From: Gilliamella sp. Choc5-1
GTDB taxonomy: Bacteria; Pseudomonadota; Gammaproteobacteria; Enterobacterales; Orbaceae
Direction of reading: 5' to 3'
Assembly (NCBI RefSeq): GCF_001690595.1
Contig: NZ_LZHH01000111.1
Location: 1-64,000 of the forward strand
Length of the DNA: 64,000 bases
How positions within the stretch are numbered: the first letter of the stretch is position 1; each line of letters opens with the position of its first letter. Both the position numbers and the translations under genes were made by a program. The notes beneath the pieces were generated by a model that was not told where the DNA came from, ran no database searches, and saw nothing but the letters and a program-made list of their open reading frames with translations. Of this stretch, positions 35,374 to 44,072 are shown one piece after another.

Positions 35374-36479
35374 ACTGTATCACCCAAGACTCGATTTAAT
35401 TCAGCTAATGTTGTTATTCCCTGCTTCACTAATTTTTGTCCAGCCATTTTTAGCGAAGTCATATTTGAAGGTAAAATAGTTTGATTGATTAATATTTGCT
35501 GTTGAATGTCGGAACTGATGACTAAAAACTCGTATAATCCAATTCGCCCTTTATAGCCGCCAATACAATTTGGGCATCCTGAAGCTAAATAATGGGGTTG
35601 GTATTCATTGTCTAACTTAACCAAATCACTTGCCACAATTTTGCAGTGTGGGCACAATTTTCGAACTAACCGCTGAGCAATAATTAATTTTAAACTTGAT
35701 GACAATAGATAATTTTCTATTCCCATTTGCTTTAATCGTGTTATTGCCTCGACACTTGAATTAGTATGCAATGTAGATAACACTAAATGCCCTGTTTGCG
35801 CAGCTTGAATGGCAATTTCGGCGGTTTCACGATCGCGAATTTCGCCGATCATCATTACATCAGGATCTTGTCGTAGTAAGGCTCGCAATACTATAGCAAA
35901 TGTTAATCCAGCCTTAAGATTAATCGCAGTTTGATTAATGCCCTCTAGGGGAATTTCAATAGGATCTTCAACGCTACAAATATTACGTTCGGTTTTATTT
36001 AACCGCTTTAATCCACTATATAGTGTTACCGTTTTACCGCTACCTGTTGGCCCTGTAACTAAGATCAAACCTTGTGGGTAGTTTAAAATTTGCTTGAATG
36101 TTAACAGATCTGCATCCGTTAACCCTAAATCATTAATGGTTAATTCAGATTCATGGTTATCCATTACTCTTAAAACAATTTTTTCGCCATTCATTACAGG
36201 CAAAGTGGAAATACGCATGGTATAACGATCAATAATGAGTTGACCATCTTGCGGTAATCGATGTTCAGCTATATTTAGTTGAGACATGATTTTTAATCTT
36301 GCTGTTATCTGTTTAGCTAATGCAAGGGGCGGTGATAGCATATCGTGCAAAACACCATCAATACGCATACGAATACGATAACTATGTTGATAAGGCTCAA
36401 AATGAATATCTGAAGCACGCTTATCTAATGCTTCAAGCAGTAATTTATCAATACTTTCAATTAGCTGTTCTTCTTGCAT
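35370..36479 (-). CDS. hofB: Type IV pilus assembly ATPase (PilB/HofB), short form
   Basis: This GspE/PilB-type hexameric ATPase powers pilus extension. Walker A is GPTGSGKT (143-150). Also visible are the Asp box CSVEDPIEIP, Walker B-like DPDVMMIGEIRD, the His box TGHLVLSTLHTN and a zinc tetracysteine (LCPHC...GCPNC). It has 369 residues and starts nearly at the RASDIHFEPY motif, so it lacks the first 80-90 residues found in E. coli HofB (461). No frame upstream supplies them. The operon order pilin-ATPase-platform-peptidase recalls the E. coli ppdD-hofB-hofC locus. Confidence 0.93.
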   Translation of the reverse strand: MQEEQLIESIDKLLLEALDKRASDIHFEPYQHSYRIRMRIDGVLHDMLSPPLALAKQITARLKIMSQLNIAEHRLPQDGQLIIDRYTMRISTLPVMNGEKIVLRVMDNHESELTINDLGLTDADLLTFKQILNYPQGLILVTGPTGSGKTVTLYSGLKRLNKTERNICSVEDPIEIPLEGINQTAINLKAGLTFAIVLRALLRQDPDVMMIGEIRDRETAEIAIQAAQTGHLVLSTLHTNSSVEAITRLKQMGIENYLLSSSLKLIIAQRLVRKLCPHCKIVASDLVKLDNEYQPHYLASGCPNCIGGYKGRIGLYEFLVISSDIQQQILINQTILPSNMTSLKMAGQKLVKQGITTLAELNRVLGDTV

Positions 36480-36518
36480 AATGATGCTTCCTTATCAGTT
36501 AATTTTTAAACACAAACA

Positions 36519-36950
36519 TTAAAATTTAAAAATATCTTCACAAGCACTGGTTAAACTGGCATCGGCAGGTGATGTGGTGCAAACGCGGCTCCAATCTAAA
36601 TTGCCATGAGTGGCGTTAACTGTGGGGGTTAGTGTGGTTGTTAACCCTGCTAAAGCGCTAGTTCCAACCAAGGTGATAATACCGTTATTGACTGTAATTG
36701 AAGTTACATAGTTCGACGTTCGACTTGCTGGCACACCATTGTTACCATTGCTACAGTTAGTTAAACCACCTCGTTCAACAGCACAAATTTCAACAGCGGT
36801 TTTATATGATGTCATTATTTGTAACATATCAGTCAGTGCGGCTTTTTTTACGTATCCTTGATAGGCTGGTACACCGATAGCGGCTAAGATAGCGATAACA
36901 ATAATAGCAATCATAAGTTCAAATAACGTAAAGCCCGATTGATTAGACAT
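36519..36950 (-). CDS. ppdD: Major type IV pilin (PpdD/PilA-like)
   Basis: This is a class IVa prepilin with a six-residue leader and the cleavage/methylation site G6/F7 followed by TLFELMIAIIVIAILAAIG, with Glu at position +5. The globular part carries two cysteine pairs (C56/C66 near the start, and one pair near the C-terminus flanking TTSPADASLTSA), the latter forming the usual D-loop. The 143 residues are typical. It lies 39 bp upstream of the ATPase gene. The pilus could serve DNA uptake or adhesion. Confidence 0.93.
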   Translation of the reverse strand: MSNQSGFTLFELMIAIIVIAILAAIGVPAYQGYVKKAALTDMLQIMTSYKTAVEICAVERGGLTNCSNGNNGVPASRTSNYVTSITVNNGIITLVGTSALAGLTTTLTPTVNATHGNLDWSRVCTTSPADASLTSACEDIFKF

Positions 36951-37151
36951 AAATACCTCTATTTTTTAGTCAATGATTTAATCTAAGAGCCTTTATAGCA
37001 AAACAAAAAAATGGAATAATAACGAAACAACAAAATTGGAAAGTAAAATCCTTAATGGAGTTAATAATTACGTTGTATGTTCAATTTTTGCGAAGCAAAT
37101 CGCAAAACAGACAAATCCATACATCGGTTTATAAAATAAGTTGGAGTCACT

Positions 37152-37997
37152 ATGTCCCTAAAAATTGTTAATGGCTGGTTACAAGGTATAAAGCAAGTTG
37201 TTTCGCCTTTTTATAATGAACGACCTATTAATAAACCGATATCACTACTTGTTATTCATAATATAAGCTTACCGCCCAATGAATATGGAGGTCCTTATGT
37301 TGAGCAATTATTTACTGGTCGGCTCGATCCCAACCAGCACCCGTACTTTGCTTCGATTCATCAACTTGAAGTATCAAGCCATCTATTTATTCGACGTGAT
37401 GGTGAAATTATTCAATTTGTTCCATTTGATAAACGTGCCTGGCATGCAGGAAAGTCAGTATTTGAAGGAAAAGAAAACTGTAACGATTTTTCAATTGGTA
37501 TTGAAATGGAAGGATGTGATAGCGACAATTTTACCGAACAACAATATCAACAATTAGCAAACATCACATTATTATTACAACAGACTTATGCTATCAAAGA
37601 TATCGCAGGTCATAGCGATATTGCCCCCAATCGCAAAACCGATCCTGGGCCTTGTTTTGATTGGCAGTATTATCAAAATTTGCTTGCACAAAAATCACAA
37701 GCAGACATGCTACTTAAGCAACTTGAAAAAATTATTATAGAATTGCAAAAAATCGACCTATGGCAAACCACACCGCCAAATCCTGATGCTTTTTTAAGCC
37801 AAGAGCCCTTTGCTATTGATACCATGCAAGCGCACGAATGGTTGCAGTGGGTTTTTATTCCGCGAATACAAGCAATGATTGATGCCAAAGCAAATTTACC
37901 TAAATTTGCTCTGCATCCCTATTTTGAGGAAGCACTAAAAGAGCAAAATGCTAATCATCTGCTCAATCTTATTAAACAACTTGATGATTTATCGTAA
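37152..37997 (+). CDS. ampD: AmpD amidase fused to a YqcC-like (DUF446) domain
   Basis: The N-terminal part (1-180) is AmpD, the cytoplasmic zinc amidase that cleaves 1,6-anhydro-MurNAc from recycled muropeptides. Zinc ligands correspond to His36 (LLVIHNISLP), His154 (IAGHSDIAPN) and Asp164 (RKTDPGPCFDW). E. coli AmpD ends near residue 183; here about 100 residues follow that closely resemble E. coli YqcC, with the QPF-type, DTM and HEWLQWVFIPR block and LHPYFEEAL. The reading is continuous without any stop, so this is a real gene fusion. GGAG precedes the ATG. The gene diverges from the pilin gene, as in the E. coli ppdD-ampD neighbourhood. Confidence 0.9.
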   Translation: MSLKIVNGWLQGIKQVVSPFYNERPINKPISLLVIHNISLPPNEYGGPYVEQLFTGRLDPNQHPYFASIHQLEVSSHLFIRRDGEIIQFVPFDKRAWHAGKSVFEGKENCNDFSIGIEMEGCDSDNFTEQQYQQLANITLLLQQTYAIKDIAGHSDIAPNRKTDPGPCFDWQYYQNLLAQKSQADMLLKQLEKIIIELQKIDLWQTTPPNPDAFLSQEPFAIDTMQAHEWLQWVFIPRIQAMIDAKANLPKFALHPYFEEALKEQNANHLLNLIKQLDDLS

Positions 37998-38009
37998 TTA
38001 ACAAAACAA

Positions 38010-38037
38010 AATGTACCGCATTAATATGCAGTACATT
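38010..38037. terminator. Hairpin between the ampD fusion gene and mltG
   Basis: AATGTAC-c-GCAT pairs with ATGC-a-GTACATT around a 4-nt loop, between two convergent genes. There is no clear T-run, so terminator activity is uncertain. Confidence 0.4.
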
Positions 38038-38113
38038 AATGTATATCATAGGTTAAAACCAAAATAACTCAATAAAAACTCGTTATTAAAATCATTATTT
38101 GATTTTTTTGAGG

Positions 38114-39136
38114 CTAATTTCCACTACTCGATAACTGTCGATATACATTCACCGCTTGTTGATGATTGCTATAAGTAGTTGAAAAAGTATGGCCACCTGT
38201 TCCATTGGCAACAAAAAATAGATAATTGGTTTTAGCTGGATGCGCTGCTGCTTCAAGCGAGGCTAAACTTGGCATTGCAATTGGAGTTGGTGGTAATCCT
38301 TCAATAACATAAGTATTATAAGGATTTTCAGTATCGGTCAAATCAACGCGCCTAATAGTACCTTTATAGTTATCGCCTAAACCATAAATAATGGTGGGAT
38401 CAGTTTGTAACTTCATTTTTCTTTTTAGACGATTAACAAATACCGAAGCCACATTTGCCCGTTCAGAACTAATGCCGGTTTCTTTTTCAATAATTGATGC
38501 AATAATAAGGAGTTCATAAGGCGATTGGTAAGGAAGATCCTCATCGCGATTGTCCCAAATTTTTTGTAAATTACTTTTCATGATCATATGTGCACGTTTT
38601 AAGATATTAATATCTAACGTATCTGCGGTATAAAGATAAGTATCAGGCGATAACCAGCCTTCAATCGATCCTTCAATACCAAGTAGTTTAGCAATTTCTT
38701 CATCAGTTTTTCCCGCTAAAGTTTGTTGAATATACGGCGTATTTTGAACAACATTTAACCAATCTTTAGCCCGCTTACCTTCAACAAATTTAATCGAAAA
38801 ATTACTCTCTTTGCCTGATACCAATAATTGCAAAAACTCTTCAACAGTCATATGCGGATGTAATTGATAAGTTCCTGCTTTAATGGATCTTAATGAGGGT
38901 TCTAATTTACATAAATAAGGAAGCAAATATGCCCTTTCGAGCAATTGGCTTTCTTTAACTTGCTCAACTAACTGATGCATGGATGTGCCTTTTTTCAAAA
39001 CAAACATTTGATTTTCGGCAGTGACTTGCATCTGTTGTTTAGAAAACTGCTGCAAAAAGTAATAACCAATACTGATCGAGCCACCAACAATTAATATAAG
39101 GGTAAGTAAAGTGTATAAAAATATTTTTTTAATCAT
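38114..39136 (-). CDS. mltG: Endolytic murein transglycosylase MltG
   Basis: MltG is an inner-membrane-anchored lytic transglycosylase that cuts nascent glycan strands and so sets their length. It has an N-terminal membrane helix (about 5-27), a LysM-like region, and the YceG catalytic core with the essential Glu in IASIIEKETG, followed by VFVNRLKRKMKLQTDPTIIYG and GLPPTPIAMPSLASLEAA. The 340 residues equal the E. coli length. It sits 8 bp after alr on the same strand, so both cell-wall genes are likely cotranscribed. Its usual partners pabC and tmk are absent here. Confidence 0.95.
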   Translation of the reverse strand: MIKKIFLYTLLTLILIVGGSISIGYYFLQQFSKQQMQVTAENQMFVLKKGTSMHQLVEQVKESQLLERAYLLPYLCKLEPSLRSIKAGTYQLHPHMTVEEFLQLLVSGKESNFSIKFVEGKRAKDWLNVVQNTPYIQQTLAGKTDEEIAKLLGIEGSIEGWLSPDTYLYTADTLDINILKRAHMIMKSNLQKIWDNRDEDLPYQSPYELLIIASIIEKETGISSERANVASVFVNRLKRKMKLQTDPTIIYGLGDNYKGTIRRVDLTDTENPYNTYVIEGLPPTPIAMPSLASLEAAAHPAKTNYLFFVANGTGGHTFSTTYSNHQQAVNVYRQLSSSGN

Positions 39137-39144
39137 AACTAAAT

Positions 39145-40230
39145 TTATCTACTATAATGAATTTTTGCGCGTGAAGTTAAGCGCGTTATTAATTCGTAAG
39201 CACTAATTCCTGTGTGCTTTGCAATTTCTTCAACGGGAAGTCCAGGTCCCCAAAATATGACTTCGTCACCGGGTTTTTCAAGGCAATTTATACCTAAATC
39301 AACTACAATCATATCCATTGATACTCGACCAACGATTGGTACTTTTCGACCATTAATCAAAACAGGAGTATTTTCTGGAATATTTCGTGGATAACCATCA
39401 CCATACCCCATTGCAACCACACCTAGTTTAGTATCTTGCTGGCTACACCAAATTTGACCATAACCAACTGATTCACCTTTTTTGTGTTTTCGTACCGCAA
39501 TTAATTCAGATTTAAACGTCATTGCGGGTTGTAGCTCAGCAATAGATTCATCAAAAGGTGAAACGCCATATAAAGCAATACCTTGACGCACAACATCTCG
39601 CTGAGCTTTTGGCCAGGCTAATATACCGCCCGATGCAGCAATCGAGCGTTTGCCAATAAGTGATTTGTCATCAATGGAATTAATAAACTGATCAAATAGT
39701 TCTATTTGCTTTAACGTTTTCTCTGAAGAGAGATCATCAGCCGAACTAAAATGACTCATAATATTAATTGGTTTGCAAACCACTGAACAACTAGCCAAAC
39801 GATAAAATTCTTCTTTTGCTTCATCAGGACAAAAACCTAAACGATGCATTCCTGTATCAAGCTTAAACCATGTGGTAATTTGATCTTTACGGAGGGATGT
39901 TTGCAATATGTCAATTTGCCATTTGCTATGAATAGCTGGTTGAATGTTAAAATCAATAAAATAATCCAAATCATCATGCGGGAAGAAACCTTCCAAAGCC
40001 AGAATCGGTGTGTTAATACCATTGTTTCGCAATTGCATAGCTTCGGTAAGGCGCGATACACCAAAATAATTCACTTTATCATGTAATAATTGAGCAATCT
40101 CCTCACTACCGTGTGAATAAGCATTGGCTTTTATAATCGCAACTAGTTGACTATTTGGAGCCATTTTTTTGAGATACTCAACATTATGAATAACTGCTTG
40201 ACGATTAACTTCAACAACTGCAATAGACAT
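39145..40230 (-). CDS. alr: Alanine racemase
   Basis: This PLP enzyme converts L-alanine to D-alanine for peptidoglycan. The PLP lysine is Lys34 in AIIKANAYSHG, the second catalytic base region is GYGQIW, and GRVSMDMIVVDLG and ELITRLTSR are family blocks. The 361 residues fit Alr/DadX. It is the first gene of an alr-mltG pair; the upstream 206 bp hold no recognisable gene. Biosynthetic (alr) rather than catabolic (dadX) use is inferred, since no dadA is adjacent. Confidence 0.95.
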   Translation of the reverse strand: MSIAVVEVNRQAVIHNVEYLKKMAPNSQLVAIIKANAYSHGSEEIAQLLHDKVNYFGVSRLTEAMQLRNNGINTPILALEGFFPHDDLDYFIDFNIQPAIHSKWQIDILQTSLRKDQITTWFKLDTGMHRLGFCPDEAKEEFYRLASCSVVCKPINIMSHFSSADDLSSEKTLKQIELFDQFINSIDDKSLIGKRSIAASGGILAWPKAQRDVVRQGIALYGVSPFDESIAELQPAMTFKSELIAVRKHKKGESVGYGQIWCSQQDTKLGVVAMGYGDGYPRNIPENTPVLINGRKVPIVGRVSMDMIVVDLGINCLEKPGDEVIFWGPGLPVEEIAKHTGISAYELITRLTSRAKIHYSR

Positions 40231-40436
40231 TTCTTTGATCCAGACTCTTATCGAGCCATTATTTTAAATTCTGTTTCTAATAATAACAAATTTTTCACAG
40301 TATACAAATCGGTGGAAGTTTTGGGCTATTTTGGGAATTAGTATTTTTAATCAATAGAATATACTAAACCGTAATTTTAACTTTATGACGAATTAATATT
40401 TGTTTTGTCATGGTAGACGTTAATAATGGTAATAAC

Positions 40437-40766
40437 TTACCTACTCACCAAGTTTTTATAAAGATGCCTCAATGCCATTGTAGGATGATAAATTAACATT
40501 CTTGGGCCAGCATAACGCATTACTTGTTTTATTTTATGTTTATAATCTTTACGATAACAATGTTTAGGGCAACGTTCACATGTCGTTTTTTCTTCACCAA
40601 AACGGCACATTGTTAAACGTTGCATAGCATATTGCAATAGATCGTTGCATTCCTCACATAACTGATGATGTTGGCTATGATGTTGTTTACGGCAATATAA
40701 ATAGATCATCGCACTCACTGTTGCTTTTTCTTGCTGAATTTTAGGACCGTTATTATTTGCAACCAT
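40437..40766 (-). CDS. ygbA: YgbA family protein (nitrous oxide-stimulated promoter family)
   Basis: This small 109-residue cytoplasmic protein is rich in paired cysteines (CEECNDLL, CRFGEEKTTCERCPKHCY) and has a basic, aromatic C-terminus (RYAGPRMLIYHPTMALRHL), matching the YgbA family. In enterics ygbA is induced by nitric oxide; its biochemical job was long unclear. The cysteines could bind a metal or Fe-S centre. It is divergent, across 71 bp, from the shikimate dehydrogenase-like gene. Confidence 0.85.
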   Translation of the reverse strand: MVANNNGPKIQQEKATVSAMIYLYCRKQHHSQHHQLCEECNDLLQYAMQRLTMCRFGEEKTTCERCPKHCYRKDYKHKIKQVMRYAGPRMLIYHPTMALRHLYKNLVSR

Positions 40767-40837
40767 AATTAAATATACGTTAATAAAGAAAGTGGTAAAA
40801 TAAAAAGCATTGTACTATATCACAAGGGGTTGTTGTT

Positions 40838-41668
40838 ATGACAAGAATTATTAATAAAGACACCACTGTTTGCATGTCCCTTTCGGCAAGACCAAGCAAT
40901 TTTGGTACTCGTTTTCATAATTATTTGTATGAAAAACTCGATCTTAATTACTTATATAAAGCCTTTACTACCAATAATTTGAAAGATGCTATTTATGGCA
41001 TTAAAGCCTTGGCAATTCGTGGCTGTGCTATTTCAATGCCTTACAAAGAAGCTTGTATTGAGTTTATTGATGAATTAGATGATTCAGTAAAATCCATTCA
41101 ATCGGTTAATACCATTGTTAACACTAATCACTATTTAAAAGCCTATAATACTGATTATATTGCTGTTGCTAAACTCATTGTAGAAAATAAGATTGATAAT
41201 ACTACACCTTTTGTCTTAAAAGGTAGTGGTGGTATGGCTAATGCAGTAATTGGGGCTTTTTATGATGCTGACTTTAAAAATGGCATTATTGTCGCCCGTA
41301 ACCAATCCAAAGGCGAAGCGTTAGCCAAACGCTATGGATATCAATGGGTAAAAGATGAACAAAATATCCCACCACAACAAGCAAAGCTTATTATTAATGT
41401 AACGCCAATTGGCATGCTTGGCAGTATTGAAGCGCAAGAATTAGCTTTTCCCAAAAAAATGATAAATAACGCTGATATTGTGTTTGATGTCGTTGCTCTC
41501 CCCGTTGAAACACCAATGATAAAATATACCCAGCAGTTAAACAAAACTATTATTTCAGGTGCTGATGTTGCAGTACTTCAAGCGCTTGAACAATTTGTAT
41601 TATATACAGGTATTACACCTAGCGAAGAATTAGTTAAACAAGCAGGTGAATTTGCACGACAAGGTTAA
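40838..41668 (+). CDS. Shikimate dehydrogenase-like protein (HI0607/SdhL type)
   Basis: The protein belongs to the AroE/YdiB superfamily but to the subgroup of Haemophilus HI0607, a weakly active shikimate dehydrogenase of uncertain physiological role. It has the N-terminal substrate domain with CMSLSARPSNFGTRFHN and RGCAISMPYKEA, the catalytic N/D region (NTIVN...AYNTDYIA), and the NADP-binding loop KGSGGMANAV. The C-terminal FDVVALPVETP and ISGADVAVLQALEQF match this subgroup. It has 276 residues, preceded by an AAGGGG site. The true housekeeping aroE would be elsewhere. Confidence 0.87.
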   Translation: MTRIINKDTTVCMSLSARPSNFGTRFHNYLYEKLDLNYLYKAFTTNNLKDAIYGIKALAIRGCAISMPYKEACIEFIDELDDSVKSIQSVNTIVNTNHYLKAYNTDYIAVAKLIVENKIDNTTPFVLKGSGGMANAVIGAFYDADFKNGIIVARNQSKGEALAKRYGYQWVKDEQNIPPQQAKLIINVTPIGMLGSIEAQELAFPKKMINNADIVFDVVALPVETPMIKYTQQLNKTIISGADVAVLQALEQFVLYTGITPSEELVKQAGEFARQG

Positions 41669-41736
41669 ATAACATTATCACTTCCACCGCGGCTATACGG
41701 TGGAAGTTGAATATATAACTTATGACATGATATAAG

Positions 41737-43503
41737 CTATAACATCGCCTGATGTAATTTGTTATACACTGCTAATAACTTTTGATGCATAGCAAATTGT
41801 TCTAAATTATTATTGGTGGTTTTTTGGTCTGTGGCAAAATCTGACAAGCAAAAAAATGTTTTTTCGCCACTAGCATATTGCCACATATCATCAACACAGG
41901 TTTTACCATACATTTTATTAAATGCGGCTTGATAGTTATTAAACTGTTTTTTGTCTCGTTCTAAAATAAAATTAACTAATGTCTGTAAACAACGATAAGC
42001 ATGATTGCGCGATGGCGTGAATATAGACTCGTTCATTTCAATCGTCCAATCAATCCACTGTTGTGCTTGTATTAAGTCTTTGCCTGCCAATGCCAGCATT
42101 GCTTTTAACTCGCCAACGCGAAGAGTTAACCAAGCATTATCGTTACCTGTTGCTATGCCTAGCAGTTCGCGAATTCGAGCATAATCATCAAGCCTTTCAT
42201 CATCAAGCTGTTCAATAATTGCTAGGTACTGTTTAGCTGTACGTTTTTGGTAAGGTAATGACAAAATAAGCTCTCGTAATCCAATAGCCATATTGCTATT
42301 GGCAATTATAAGATCTTCAGGAGGATAAATTTCAGACATACCAACGGCCAGAATTCGGCAAGCATATACACCAAGGTGTTCGTAGTCCATAATTAACACT
42401 TCAGTATTATGGCGGGTAAAAATATCCATCAAATTAGCAAATTCTTGCTCAGTTGAACCGGAAAAGTCCCAATCGACAAATTCGTAATCTGCTTGCTCAT
42501 TAAATAGATCCCATGAAATCAAACCGCTCGAATCAATAAAATGCGTTTCTAAATTGCTAAGGTCGGCAATATCATCATTATCAAAACTTGGAGGTGAAAA
42601 CACATCAAGATCTTTTAAACTGCGTCCTTGTAATAATTCTGTTACTGTTCTTTCAAGTGCAACGCCAAAATTTGGATGCGCACCAAACGAAGCGTAACAT
42701 GTTCCATTTTGAGGATTAAATAACACTACACAAATAACCGGAAACTCGCCACCCAATGAAGCATCAAAACAATAAAGCGGAAATCCTTCATTTTCAAGTG
42801 CATCAATAGCCGATAACACTGCTGGATATCGATTAATAACCTCAGTGGGAATGTTCGGTAAACTAATAGCTTCGGCAATAATTTTGTTTTTCGTATAACG
42901 CTCAAAAATTTCAGATAACCCTTGTACTCGGGCCTCATTACGAGTATTACCGGCTGACATACCATTAGAGGCATATAAATTAGCAATTAAATTAACTGGC
43001 ACATAAATAGTTTGTTTATCAGACTGTTGTTCAAATGGTAAAGCGCAGATACCTCGATCACCATTACTTGATTGTAAATCAATTAAATCTGTTGCACTCA
43101 ATTCATGATCAGGATCATAAAACTTAAGTAGTTCTTTGGATAATAGTCCTTTAGGTAGGGAATTATCTTCAGGAATGGTGAACCATTTTTCACTTGGATA
43201 ATGCACAAAATCGGCACTCGCTATTTGCTCTCCTAAGAAAAAATCTGAAAAAAAGTAATTGGTTGATAACCGTTCAAAATACTCTCCTAAAGCCGATGCT
43301 AATGCTGCCTTTTTGCTTGCGCCTTTACCATTAGCAAAGCACAGTGGACATTTAGCATTTTGAATATGCACTGACCACACATTAGGTACCGGATTTAGCC
43401 AAGAAGTTTCTTTTACTTCTAAATCATATTTTGCTAATTGCTGCTGAAAATAGTTGATCGAATCTTCAAGAGCAGCATCTTTACCGGGGATATAAGTTTT
43501 CAT
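41737..43503 (-). CDS. ycaO: YcaO, accessory factor for ribosomal protein S12 methylthiolation
   Basis: YcaO is an ATP-dependent YcaO-domain protein. The E. coli type is genetically linked to RimO-dependent methylthiolation of ribosomal protein S12; other YcaO proteins activate amide backbones. The protein aligns with the E. coli enzyme from FIPGKDAALEDS-like start through GKGASKKAALASALGEYFERLSTNYFF and NGMSAGNTRNEARVQGLSEIFERY (ATP/Mg site), then a C-terminal TPR-like half. The 588 residues equal E. coli (586). It stands alone with no precursor peptide or cyclase gene, so a natural-product role is unlikely. Confidence 0.93.
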   Translation of the reverse strand: MKTYIPGKDAALEDSINYFQQQLAKYDLEVKETSWLNPVPNVWSVHIQNAKCPLCFANGKGASKKAALASALGEYFERLSTNYFFSDFFLGEQIASADFVHYPSEKWFTIPEDNSLPKGLLSKELLKFYDPDHELSATDLIDLQSSNGDRGICALPFEQQSDKQTIYVPVNLIANLYASNGMSAGNTRNEARVQGLSEIFERYTKNKIIAEAISLPNIPTEVINRYPAVLSAIDALENEGFPLYCFDASLGGEFPVICVVLFNPQNGTCYASFGAHPNFGVALERTVTELLQGRSLKDLDVFSPPSFDNDDIADLSNLETHFIDSSGLISWDLFNEQADYEFVDWDFSGSTEQEFANLMDIFTRHNTEVLIMDYEHLGVYACRILAVGMSEIYPPEDLIIANSNMAIGLRELILSLPYQKRTAKQYLAIIEQLDDERLDDYARIRELLGIATGNDNAWLTLRVGELKAMLALAGKDLIQAQQWIDWTIEMNESIFTPSRNHAYRCLQTLVNFILERDKKQFNNYQAAFNKMYGKTCVDDMWQYASGEKTFFCLSDFATDQKTTNNNLEQFAMHQKLLAVYNKLHQAML

Positions 43504-43628
43504 AAGTTAATCTCAAAATAATTTTATGTTATAATTGTTGTTGCTTACAGATTTTAAAAATTATAACTGTATATGCAAATTAAAAAAATAGAACTAATAA
43601 AATTAACTCCCTTTATAAAGGAAATATA

Positions 43629-43958
43629 ATGAACAATAAAATTAAATTTTCAGATCTTACTATTAAAGATTTTTTATTTTTTAACCGAATGATAACACCA
43701 ACATTTATCACTATCGTATATTGGATTGCATTATTTTGTATTACAATTACCTCATTAGCGATGGTTTTAGGTAGTTTTGCTTTATTCGCTTATAGTTTTT
43801 CAGCTGGTTTATTTACTTTTTTTACAGGTATTATCACTTTTGTTGCTGGCTTTATTTCAGCTCGTATTGGTTTAGAATTGATTTGTGTTTTATTCAATAT
43901 TAACCACAATATCCAAAAATTAGCCAACGAAAAGACCGATTCAGAAACACAAGAATAA
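43629..43958 (+). CDS. Small membrane protein with DUF4282-like domain
   Basis: This 109-residue protein has two long hydrophobic segments (about 26-57 and 58-83) and a charged, Glu-rich tail. The pattern FLFFNRMITPTFI...YWIAL and the GLELICVLFNINHNIQKL end fit DUF4282 proteins, which have no known function. It is preceded by an AAAGGAAA site and ends at a strong terminator shared with tsaD. No operon partner is seen. Confidence 0.7.
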   Translation: MNNKIKFSDLTIKDFLFFNRMITPTFITIVYWIALFCITITSLAMVLGSFALFAYSFSAGLFTFFTGIITFVAGFISARIGLELICVLFNINHNIQKLANEKTDSETQE

Positions 43959-44006
43959 TCATCTAATATCAATGTTATTAATCAATAGCATTGATTGGGC
44001 TTCAAT

Positions 44007-44035
44007 AAAAAAGTGGGACTTATTCCCACTTTTTT
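44007..44035. terminator. Bidirectional terminator between the DUF4282 gene and tsaD
   Basis: AAAAAAGTGGGA and TCCCACTTTTTT form a 12-bp perfect stem with a 5-nt loop, between convergent genes. Confidence 0.9.
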
Positions 44036-44072
44036 ATTTTCTATTTTTTATCGCAAAATCTAAAATAATTCC

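Noticed and set aside
41737-43503. ycaO as part of a ribosomally made peptide (azole) cluster
   Set aside because: The protein follows the stand-alone E. coli YcaO along its whole length, and no precursor peptide, dehydrogenase or leader-binding gene lies next to it.
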